From positions 1 to 17,961 of the forward strand of contig JADKGY010000010.1 in the NCBI GenBank assembly GCA_016722045.1: 17,961 nt of DNA, written 5' to 3'. This document shows, piece by piece, positions 8,071-14,932 of the stretch (the stretch's first letter is position 1; each line of letters opens with the position of its first letter). Below the pieces are notes generated by a model. The model had not been told where the DNA came from. It ran no database searches and was given only the letters and a program-made list of their open reading frames with translations. The position numbers were made by a program, and so were the translations under genes. Source of the DNA: Candidatus Opimibacter skivensis (lineage in GTDB: Bacteria; Bacteroidota; Bacteroidia; Chitinophagales; Saprospiraceae).

Positions 8071-8973
8071 TTACTTCGGTACTTTGTCCGGATCTAAGAG
8101 ATCATAGAACTGATTGAGTTTCGGAAGAATGATGATTCGTGTACGACGATTTGTTGAACGACCTTCAGGAGTATCATTGCTGGCCAATGTATTGAATTCA
8201 CCACGACCTGCAGCGATCAGACGGTTTGGATCGATGTTGTATTTGGTTTGAAGAACTCGTACAACAGCAGTAGCTCTCTTCACACTGAGATCCCAATTGT
8301 CTTTGACGCAATCATTTTTGATTTTTACATTATCTGTGTATCCTTCGACCATGACTTCGAGATCAGGTCTTGCATTGATGATCTGAGCGATTTTACCTAG
8401 CACTTCATTTGCTTTAGGGCTTAGATTAGCGCTTCCGCTTGTATAAAGCATTTTATCAGAAAGGTTGATCATGACGACTGTCTTATCGACATTTATATTG
8501 ACATCCTGGTCATCAAGGCCCTGAGCTAACTGACCTTTAAGGTTGACAGCAAGTGCGAGGTTGAGCGAATCTGCTTTGGATTTAGCAGCCTGGAGCAAAT
8601 GGATGTATTGATCTTTTTCGCCAATTGCTCAAGCGTTTCCTTCATGTTGTCATTCGCGCTCTTGGTAAGAACAGTGAGGTCGCCTACCTGGGTCATTTGT
8701 TTGTCTCGCTGGTTTTTGCAATCGTCCAGTTGGGAGCGAAGGTCTTTTTGCTTTGTCCATCGCATGTGACAGATCCGACTTATTAGCGTCAGCATCAGCC
8801 TGACATTTCTGAAGACGGTTCATATAATCATTGAGGCTCATCCCGCTTTTGCCGAGTTGTTCATTGCAGGATGCCAATTGGTCCTGAAGGGCAATAAATT
8901 TTTTCTTACTCACGCAGGAGAGAAGGAGAATCAATGCCAGAGCGGGAATAAGTTTGAAATAGTTACGATTCAT
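8071..8973 (-). CDS. OmpA-family outer-membrane lipoprotein, two frameshifts
   Basis: It starts at ATG 8973 with a lipoprotein signal (IPALALILLLSC, lipobox LLSC). A coiled-coil-like helical linker follows (IALQDQLASCNEQLGK, RSQLDDCKNQRDKQM, KADSLNLALAVNLKGQL). The OmpA/MotB peptidoglycan-binding domain occupies the last 110 residues or so: SGSANLSPKANEVL, VEGYTDN with the binding Asp, and STNRRTRI with the binding Arg. It probably anchors the outer membrane to peptidoglycan. Three frames must be joined, with breaks at the T5 runs 8745-8749 and 8614-8618 (A5 in the coding sense); the joined reading is ...EQLA-KDQYIHLLQAAKSK.... Both breaks fall in homopolymers, so sequencing error is likely. 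The largest intact piece is 8071-8598. It ends just before a strong terminator, so it is probably monocistronic. Confidence 0.85.
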
Positions 8974-9324
8974 TTTTAATTGTTTAGATGATCAGATAAA
9001 CTCCTGGCCAATACCAGTATAGCTGAGGGACTGGCTTTTTTGGGTCGGGTAGTGCAATGTTTCAGAGGACAAAATTAACCCTCTTATTTAAACTACCAAA
9101 TTGACAAAGAAGGGGCAATAGGGGCAGAAAGGGGGGAAAGGTAGAAGAGGCAGAAGAGGCAGAAGAGGCAGAAAGGGCAGAAAGGGCGGAAGAGGCGGAA
9201 GAGGCAGAAGAGGCAGAAGAGGTAGAAAGGGAGGAAAAGCAAAAAGCTTGAATTGCGTTCGAATTCGATAACCTGAACTTTTCTCCCCTTCCATGGTTTT
9301 TATCAGGCAAAAAATTTATATAAA
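8974..9324. other. Noncoding spacer between divergent OmpA-like and HtrA-like genes
   Basis: The spacer separates two divergently transcribed genes, so it must hold both promoters; neither was identified with confidence. Its middle is the 9-bp minisatellite at 9137-9226. Open frames through the minisatellite (Ser/Ala or Leu/Pro repeats on the minus strand) are artefacts of the repeat. Confidence 0.6.
9137..9226. repeat. 9-bp purine-rich minisatellite, ten units of AGAGGCAGA type
   Basis: From 9137 to 9226 the sequence divides exactly into ten 9-bp units: AAAGGTAGA, three AGAGGCAGA, AAGGGCAGA, AAGGGCGGA, AGAGGCGGA, two AGAGGCAGA and AGAGGTAGA. Purine-rich, less regular flanks extend from about 9108 to 9245. 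A related tract lies at 15853-15897. Confidence 0.9.
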
Positions 9325-10258
9325 ATGGATCCTTTTTCATCCATCATCATTGGTGCTGTAGAATCGGCCCGAACTTCATTGGTGAAGATTGACAGGCTGA
9401 AGAATGAGGGCAATAAAACGGTTCCTAATGGAGCAGGTTCGGGGTTTTTCTTTTCGTCGGACGGGTATATTTTTACTAACAGTCATGTGATCCATAAGGC
9501 TGACAAGATCACTGTGACCCTGCATGACGGCACTCAGGCAGAAGCTGAACTGGTCGGCGAAGATCAGGACACTGACCTGGCTGTATTGAAGGTGGCTGGT
9601 GTCACGCCATTTGATCCGGCGAAACTGGGCGAAGCATCGGATTTATTGATCGGGCAACTCGTGATCGCACTTGGCAATCCATATGGTTTTCAGCATACGG
9701 TTACATGGAGTCATCAGCGCATTGCAACGGACATTACGTACAGAGTCGGGCCGACAGATCGACAATGTCATCCAAACGGATGCGCCACTCAATCCCGGTA
9801 ATAGCGGAGGCCCTCTCATCAATGCAGATGGTGAAGTGATCGGTGTGAACACAGCGACTATTATGCATGCCCAGGGATTGTGTTTCGCGATCAGTATTAA
9901 TACGGCCAAGCACATTGCGTATCAATTGATACGCTATGGTAAAGTGAAACGTGCATGGCTGGGTATCAGTACACAAGTCGTTGATCTTGTCCCCAGATTA
10001 GCATCTTATCATAATCTGAAAAACAGGAAAGCATTGTTCGTCACTCACGTAGAAAATAATTCGCCGGCAGCAAAGGCTGGTGTCAATGATGGTGATTTTA
10101 TTATTGCTTTCAATGATGTTCCATTGGAATCTTCTGATGAATTATTCAAAATGTTGACGGAAGATAAGATCGGAATGTTTCAGCATCTGACGGTGATCAG
10201 GAATACGGAGAAAGTGGATTTGAGGGTGACACCGGTGGAGGTGAAGAAGAGGGCGTAG
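9325..10258 (+). CDS. HtrA/Deg-type serine protease with PDZ domain, one frameshift
   Basis: S1C-family trypsin-like protease of about 310 residues. All three catalytic residues are visible: His54 in TNSHVI, Asp84 in DTDLAVLK and Ser in NPGNSGGP at about residue 161. The substrate-loop pattern ALGNPYGFQHTVT is typical. One C-terminal PDZ domain (about 200-300) reads WLGIST, VTHVENNSPAAKAGVNDGD and IIAFNDVPL. The frame breaks near 9705: HTVT in the first frame must join GVISALQRTLRTESG in the second, as conserved across the family, so one base was lost in the sequence. No signal peptide or membrane anchor precedes the protease domain. The protein is therefore either cytoplasmic or its true start is upstream; no upstream in-frame start with a signal was seen. 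Role: protein quality control, by family. Confidence 0.88.
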
Positions 10259-10264
10259 GGTGAA

Positions 10265-10354
10265 GGTTGTGAGAAAGTGGACAGGGAGAAGGGTTTTAGG
10301 TATTGGGTTTTTCAAACAACTAGCAACTAATAACTTGTCTACTTTCTGACAACC
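10265..10354. repeat. Imperfect 19-bp inverted repeat after the protease gene
   Basis: The arms 10265-10283 and 10336-10354 match at 17 of 19 positions as inverted repeats, around a 52-nt loop rich in CAAACAACTAGCAACTAAT-like text. There is no U-tract, so a classic terminator is not supported. It could be a small palindromic element or a structured 3' end. Confidence 0.6.
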
Positions 10355-10384
10355 AACAACTTCAAACTTTAAAATATAATCCCT

Positions 10385-10392
10385 TATTTTTG
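10385..10392 (+). promoter_or_regulatory. Candidate Bacteroidota -7 promoter motif before the antitoxin gene
   Basis: TATTTTTG matches the TAnnTTTG consensus of the primary sigma factor in Bacteroidota and ends 4 nt before the ATG. Transcription from it would give an almost leaderless mRNA. No convincing -33 TTTG was found at the usual spacing, so this is tentative. Confidence 0.35.
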
Positions 10393-10396
10393 TAGG

Positions 10397-10600
10397 ATGA
10401 CAAATACATCATTAAAACTGGAAATCAATTCACTGCCAAAAGAGCTTCGTGATGAGGTAGCTGATTTTATTGTGATGTTGAAAAAAAAAGTCAAAAAAAG
10501 TCCCAAACTCAAAGCTCGTGAATTTGGTTACGCCAAAGGGAAGATTGAATTGGCGAAGGATTTTGACAAGCCTCTGGACGATATGAAAGAATACATGTAG
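10397..10600 (+). CDS. DUF2281-type antitoxin-like protein, no toxin next to it
   Basis: A 67-aa protein with the family layout: an N-terminal helix SLPKELRDEVADFIVMLKKK, a basic stretch (KVKKSPKLKAREFGYAKGK) and the acidic C-terminal signature FDKPLDDMKEYM. Proteins of this kind usually act as antitoxins that bind and inhibit a PIN-domain (VapC-like) RNase encoded directly downstream. Here the next gene is convergent, its stop lying 5 bp beyond this one, and no PIN-domain sequence is present. So this is an orphan antitoxin, a remnant, or a regulator acting elsewhere. ATG 10397 is the only sensible start. Confidence 0.7.
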   Translation: MTNTSLKLEINSLPKELRDEVADFIVMLKKKVKKSPKLKAREFGYAKGKIELAKDFDKPLDDMKEYM

Positions 10601-10604
10601 TGGT

Positions 10605-10946
10605 TTAATTAATCCAAGGTCCAAACCAAAATTCCAGCGCTTCAATGTTTATTCCATCTGTTGTTCTCCACCATTCTACTGGATAATTATAATAACCTCT
10701 TGTTGATTTAGTGGGTTGGTAATTTCTGGGTATGTATTGTTCGAAGTAGCTGGGATATTCCGGATTTTCAAATATTCCTAAATATCCGAGTGTCTCCAAT
10801 AAGCCTTGTCTTTCATTGGCATTTGATTTGAATATTTTATTTCTTCCAAGAACTTTTTCAAATTGAGGAGCAGTAAGTCCAGTCGTAATCTCTGTAGATA
10901 AAGCCAGGATTTGTTTGAATATTTTAATATCCTCATTCGAAGGCAT
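10605..10946 (-). CDS. Unrecognised protein, C-terminal half of a probable split gene
   Basis: 113 aa from ATG 10946; I do not know the family by name. Visible elements are a helical first part (DIKIFKQILALSTEIT), a basic ERQGLLETLGYLGIFENPEY block and an aromatic end YYNYPVEWWRTTDGINIEAL. The codons upstream of this ATG remain open in the same frame (AYYLTESFRLSPK) back to the TAA that ends the 11330-10988 gene. I recall hypothetical proteins in which a CxxC segment and a LGxxGILE..P..WWR..DGIN segment occur in one chain. I therefore infer that both halves are one 241-codon gene interrupted by a single in-frame TAA. Confidence 0.6.
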   Translation of the reverse strand: MPSNEDIKIFKQILALSTEITTGLTAPQFEKVLGRNKIFKSNANERQGLLETLGYLGIFENPEYPSYFEQYIPRNYQPTKSTRGYYNYPVEWWRTTDGINIEALEFWFGPWIN

Positions 10947-10985
10947 TTTAGGCGAAAGACGAAATGATTCTGTTAGATAATACGC

Positions 10986-11330
10986 TTAAGTGACCGGACT
11001 TGTGTCGCACCAAGGAATGGCACCAGTCTCAAAAGTTAATTTTAATCCACTAAAATCTCTCTTTGTTTCTACGAATGTATATTCTCCGCATATTACACAC
11101 CAACCATCACGTTCACTCGTGAAATCATGAAGAGGCATATTTCTGGCGATGGCATAAGACGCTAATCCAGATCTATATTGCAAATCCCTTGTACTCAACG
11201 AATACAAATAATTTTTTACAAGGACATCCTTTCTTATTTCATTTCTTATTTCATCTAGCCACAATAAGCCCTGATGATGACTAATCGTGCTAAATTGAGA
11301 ATTTGATTTCGGGTCAATATTATCGGTCAT
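10986..11330 (-). CDS. Unrecognised protein with CxxC motif, N-terminal half of a probable split gene
   Basis: 114 aa from ATG 11330. It contains a helical start (GLLWLDEIRNEIRKDVLV), a YRSGLASYAIARNMPLHDF block and a single CVICG zinc-knuckle-like pair near residue 79. It ends ...WCDTSPVT at TAA 10986-10988, in frame with the downstream ORF and separated from its ATG by 13 open codons. It begins 11 bp after the stop of the KilA-N fragment, so the two may be cotranscribed. No enzymatic motif was seen. A role in a mobile-element or defence context is possible because of KilA-N but is not shown. Confidence 0.6.
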   Translation of the reverse strand: MTDNIDPKSNSQFSTISHHQGLLWLDEIRNEIRKDVLVKNYLYSLSTRDLQYRSGLASYAIARNMPLHDFTSERDGWCVICGEYTFVETKRDFSGLKLTFETGAIPWCDTSPVT

Positions 11331-11341
11331 AATTTCAATAA

Positions 11342-11647
11342 TTAAAAAATTACCTCTTGTTCTTCATGATCAATCCATTTCTTGGGAGTCATTACAAAAC
11401 TATTCAAACCGGCTTGCTTTCTAAACCCCTCGAATTCGAGGGGTTTAAAATTGGGGTTGTAAATAGTTTCCCAGAACCCCAATAATTCAACAGTGTTTCG
11501 GTTACGCATCCAGTTCTGAATTACCGTATCGGTGTTTTTAGCATCTTTATGCCTGGCTATATCAGTGAGAGATATGAAATCAGATGATTCGATAAAAAGG
11601 ATGGAAATATAAGTGCCGCTAACATTGATTTTGATGGATTTAGCCAT
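11342..11647 (-). CDS. KilA-N domain protein, apparently truncated
   Basis: 101 aa from ATG 11647. The N-terminal part of a KilA-N DNA-binding protein is clear: DFISLTDIARHKD, VIQNWMRNRNTVELLGFWE, YNPNFKPLEFEGFRKQAG and LNSFVMTPKKWID. In full-length members this is followed by the GGTYAHKDIAFEFASW-type second half and a C-terminal domain, for about 250-300 residues. Here the similarity stops at WID, then HEEQEVIF and a stop. KilA-N proteins are typical of phages and mobile elements, and stand-alone versions are frequent in Bacteroidota. Neither other frame of the 11-nt gap to the next gene restores the missing half, so a deletion is more likely than a simple frameshift. Confidence 0.8.
   Translation of the reverse strand: MAKSIKINVSGTYISILFIESSDFISLTDIARHKDAKNTDTVIQNWMRNRNTVELLGFWETIYNPNFKPLEFEGFRKQAGLNSFVMTPKKWIDHEEQEVIF
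11422..11447. repeat. 26-bp perfect palindrome inside the KilA-N gene
   Basis: The sequence is perfectly self-complementary from 11422 to 11447, centred on CGAATTCG with flanks TAAACCCCT and AGGGGTTTA. In the coding frame it encodes FKPLEFEGF, part of a conserved segment of KilA-N proteins, so codon choice alone could have made it. Confidence 0.85.
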
Positions 11648-11771
11648 TGTAATAAAAATTTCTGATAACTGTATTTCAACATGGTTACTCCAAAATTGTA
11701 AAATAAGCGTGTTTTGAGTTATCTAAAATAGGCAAATTTCTATAAGTTCTGATCTGGCTTGTATTACTCTA

Positions 11772-12838
11772 TCAATCTGCACTTTTATCCCTGCTCCCTG
11801 CCCCCTGCTCCCTGCCGAAAACAGTTATACCGTGTTCTTCATAGTAAAGTCTGAGTTGCTCCACCTTCCCCTCAAACTCCCTTACAAACCAATCATCATA
11901 ATGTGCCAAATGAAAAGCTGCTAAGTCTGATTCCTGAATGCACATCACGACCGTGTTTGCTACTGTTATACCGGACAGCAATGCATTGAATATTCCCTGG
12001 CCTGCTGCGGGATCAAGTATGCCTGCGGCATCACCGCAAAGTAAAATTCCTTCACTGCACACCGGACGAAATAATCGCCAACGCATATTGGCAAAATGGA
12101 TAGTATTGAAAGTGATATTGTTTTTTAATTCTTCTGGCGGTAAGAAAGATTTTTCACCCTTCATGCTTAGCATGGTCCAGGCACAATAATCCGGTGGCTG
12201 AGGAGCTAACCATGTCCATCCATCTTTGTGTGGAATGAAGTGCGCTGCGGTCAGATCGTAGGAAAATGTTTTATCAATTTTAGATACTCCTGTCCAGCAG
12301 ATTAAAGGCGGGGAATAAAATCTTCGCTTGAATTTCAACATCTTTCCCGCGATGGTTTTTTTTACCACTTGCATCAATGATGTATTTCGCACCAAGATCA
12401 AGGAAGCTTGTCTTAATACCTACCACTTTGTTGTCCTCCAAAATAAGGTCTTTAACTCTTACATTGTACATCACTTTCATCCCTAAGTATTGTACCAATG
12501 TTACTAAACGTGCATTGAAAATATCCCGGTTGATATGCATGCCTTGCCAGGTGCCCTTGGTGTCTTCACCCAATGGTGTGTAATTGTCACCTGCATGAAT
12601 TCCAGAGTACAAAGCTTGAATTGCATCATACTCCGCACCCTCCGCACCGATCTTGACGAGAAGGGAAGAGACACCAGGATGAATACTTTCAAGTGGTCCA
12701 GGAACTACAACTGGTAAAGGATAAGGATTAGGTTGGTCTGTGACGATGAGGACATTTAAACCGGCCTTTGTACATGTACCGGCAGCAGCACAACCTGCGG
12801 GGCCGGAACCAATTACAATTACATCAAAAGATTTTCGA
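11772..12838 (-). CDS. FAD-dependent oxidoreductase, LodB/GoxB-like (candidate tryptophan-modifying maturase)
   Basis: A flavoprotein of about 350 residues. The N terminus has the Rossmann motif FDVIVIGSGPAGCAAAG; mid-protein has YIIDASGK; the C-terminal half has DGWTWLAPQPPDYCAWT, MRWRLF and LLCGDAAGILDPAAGQGIF, the second FAD motif of the geranylgeranyl-reductase/halogenase superfamily. The order ASG(K/R)..., DGWTW, WRL, GDAA.(L)DPA and a final EQLRLYYEEH is what I remember for LodB and GoxB, which help form cysteine tryptophylquinone in LodA and GoxA. One frameshift lies at or near the T8 run 12356-12363. No start codon exists in frame before FDVIVIG; the first codons come from a 7-bp repeat, so the start (about 12838) is uncertain. 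The last 14 residues are encoded by another 7-bp repeat. It lies 320 bp downstream of the LodA-like gene on the same strand. Confidence 0.75.
11791..11816. repeat. 7-bp tandem repeat (CTGCTCC type) at the 3' end of the flavoprotein gene
   Basis: CTGCTCC, CTGCCCC, CTGCTCC and CTGCC follow each other without gaps. On the minus strand this reads GGGAGCAGG-like text and encodes the odd tail GREQGAGSRDK. Conserved similarity ends just before it (EEHGITVF), so the repeat probably replaced or extended the natural end. Confidence 0.75.
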
Positions 12839-12864
12839 TTTTCGATTTTCGATTTTGGATTTGA
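12830..12864. repeat. 7-bp tandem repeat (GATTTTC type) at the 5' end of the flavoprotein gene
   Basis: Three GATTTTC units, one GATTTTG and one GATTTGA run head to tail. They cover the place where the start codon of the minus-strand flavoprotein should be. A diverged copy (AAAATCTAAAATCGAAAA) is at 17596-17613 at the end of moeA. Confidence 0.85.
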
Positions 12865-13158
12865 TACGTCACATCACATCTCAAAAAAGGACGCGGATTT
12901 AAACGGAAAAATTAAGATTTGATAAGATTAATTTCATCACTTCGTCATGGATCTCCATATATCAATAAAAAATCAGAACGCAGATTATCATGATGATCAT
13001 GATTGATCATGATTTGATTTCATTAATCCATAAGAGACCATTACAGTTTAAAAAAATTAACCACAAAGACACATAGAAAAAAGAGAAAGTCACATAGAAA
13101 AAAGTAAAATCAGCTCCCCCTTTTTCAGGGGGCCGGGGGGTAAAACCGAAGCACCCTC
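12865..13158. other. Noncoding spacer made of stacked intergenic repeats
   Basis: No gene here. In order: GGACGCGGATT text (12888-12898) with AT-rich sequence; a second copy, GAACGCAGATT (about 12976-12986); two GATCATGATT tandem units (12995-13014); a 14-bp direct repeat CACATAGAAAAAAG at 13070-13083 and 13091-13104; and a C5-loop-G5 hairpin followed by CCGGGGGG (13113-13141). GGACGC(G/A)GATT also bounds the element at 15907-16073. Several of these texts are, from memory, common intergenic repeats in Bacteroidota. Confidence 0.65.
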
Positions 13159-14578
13159 TCACGCCATCTTCCACTTCACCTTTCCTTCTTTAATCGATGC
13201 CATAGCAAGATGTGGAGCACCAGCCTGATCATCAGTTACCTGGCACACATACATTTTGTCAATTCAATTCGTCGTCTGCCAAAACCATCCCACGATACAT
13301 TTTTATCATTGACATCCACAATGACGTACAGATATCCTTTGCCAGAAACTTTTGCATTTGATTTGTCGGTGACCCATTTCGTATCGGTACCCACCAGGTT
13401 CGCAGGGATGCCCCAACCTTGTGCATCATCTTTTCCAAAATGGACAGGTTCTGCACTGATCAGCCACCATCTTGTAAATGCAGGCATCCTTCCATCTTTC
13501 TGATGTGTATTAAAATTAGACTTCGGAAGATATTCGATACATCTTCTCAGACATGTCATACGGGATATCAATTCAGCACTCGTGAGCGTTCTCAATTTTG
13601 ACATATCAAGATTTCCATCCAATGCATTTTGTACTACGTCTGCACGACCAACATCTGCAAAATTGATCACCCACATCCCATCGATATTTTCCATGAATGG
13701 TCCCTGCACACCATCCCATCCAAAAGTTTCCTTATCCATCTTCAGGCCAGCGGGAGAATGTTTGTGAAACCCAAGCTCATCATCTAACAAAGGAATGGCA
13801 GTAGGATTTCTGTAATCGCGATCCAATGCACCCTGATATGTTCGTGCTGAATCAGGGGATGAGGCAGGCCACATGCCGTTACTTGCCGCACATAATTTCA
13901 TGTCCTCCACGAATGGCGAACCTAATCCTTCTGTACTGAGATAAACATCTGTGCTTCCTGGCTTGTCTGCAGAATATGTAACATCCCATCCCGGAGCAAA
14001 TACAGATGATGCGACATCCGGTAAAAATCCTGACACGATATACCCTTTTGGTAATGCCGGATTATTAAATTTTGTGCTTTGCGATGAAGGCATTGTAACC
14101 TTTGACTTCTGACTTAGTACGGCGGTGTAGGTTTGATTGTCGGATAGAGTATTGACTGCGAAAAGCTTTGGATTAGGTGTTAATCTTGCAGTGGCCAGAC
14201 TCGCGACCCCACCTTCATAAAAATTACTCTTACCTGCAATTTTGCCCGGCGCTACATCAAATTCCACTAAATCAAAATTGTCAACCTGTGGAAAAAAATC
14301 AGGGGCGGTAACGATAGAATAAGCCGGAAGGCATTCCGTGTAAAGTCCTTTGAGTTCACCTTTATGATCAAATAGTATTTGGGCATTTACTTTTCCTTCG
14401 CAGATACTATCTTCAAATAACGGAGATTGATACAAGCCATCATTAATGCGTTTTTCAAATGCATCATCTTTTACGACTTCATGATATCCTGCAGCGATCA
14501 GTGTGTCCTGCTGATGTGTGATATTTAAAAATAATGGCTGTGTCCTCGGTTCGTCATATTGATTTGGGATTTTCTGAT
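13159..14578 (-). CDS. LodA-like (CTQ oxidase-like) protein, C-terminal fragment
   Basis: The longest open piece is 13236-14435; genuine reading enters at about 14578 (YQKIPNQYDEPRTQPLFLNI) and, after a frameshift near 13250, ends with QVTDDQAGAPHLAMASI...KVKWKMA at TGA 13159. It contains DMKLCAASNGMWPASSPDSA, an Asp four residues before a Cys (Cys codon 13890-13892). This matches the Asp-x-x-x-Cys arrangement I recall around the quinone-forming Cys of LodA and GoxA. About 141 residues further on, TRWWL (Trp codons 13464-13469) is one candidate for the partner Trp. The piece FGWDGVQGPFMENIDGMW and an acidic LLDDELGFHKH block are otherwise unassigned. Together with the two fragments upstream it gives a protein of about 887 residues. 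Oxidase function is inferred, not shown. Confidence 0.7.
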
Positions 14579-14932
14579 AGTTGTTTTACCTTTTCCTTTT
14601 ACCAACAGTTCAACATCCTCAACATCCTGTGTATTATAGCTTGTGAAATATCTGTTGGGTGAATAGCCATCCTCACCGGGATCATGGCCGGCACCTTGAA
14701 AATAGAGCACCTTATTTCCTTCCTTCGCAACGCGTATTAATTCTTTGGGCTGCGAAACGACCAGAAATGAAGAAATCACATTTGTGATGTTAGCATTTTG
14801 AATGATCAGATGCTTAGAATCTCTGGGAGTGGGTTTTAGATCACGATAGAATTTAAGATCTGTATGTTCTGCGAGTTTTGCAAGTTTCTCACTTTTGTGT
14901 GCTTCATGGAAAGTCAGTTTTGATTCATTAAA
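14525..14932 (-). CDS. LodA-like protein, middle fragment
   Basis: This frame joins the N-terminal fragment at the A4 run 14930-14933 (DILFNESKLTFHEAHKSEKL) and continues with LKFYRDLKPTPRDSKHLII, NITNVISSFLVVSQPKELI and AGHDPGEDGYSPNRYFTSYN to VELLVKGKGKTTI. A new frameshift near 14578 then leads into the C-terminal fragment. There is no independent start; the apparent start at 14779 is internal. No named domain was recognised here; in LodA terms it would belong to the beta-rich N-terminal half. Confidence 0.65.
   Translation of the reverse strand, partial: FNESKLTFHEAHKSEKLAKLAEHTDLKFYRDLKPTPRDSKHLIIQNANITNVISSFLVVSQPKELIRVAKEGNKVLYFQGAGHDPGEDGYSPNRYFTSYNTQDVEDVELLVKGKGKTTIRKSQINMTNRGHSHYF

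Noticed and set aside
9006..9041. Possible terminator (CCAGT/ACTGG followed by CTTTTTT)
   Set aside because: The stem is only 5 bp, and on the plus strand no gene ends upstream of it; it lies in the leader region of the minus-strand OmpA-like gene.
9062..9340. Minus-strand ORFs with Ser/Ala or Leu/Pro repeats through the 9-bp minisatellite
   Set aside because: A 9-bp tandem repeat is open in several frames by arithmetic; no signal, start context or non-repeat domain supports a protein.
9643..9976. Two minus-strand ORFs opposite the protease gene
   Set aside because: The plus strand encodes the conserved NPGNSGGP and PDZ segments here; the opposite frames are shadows.
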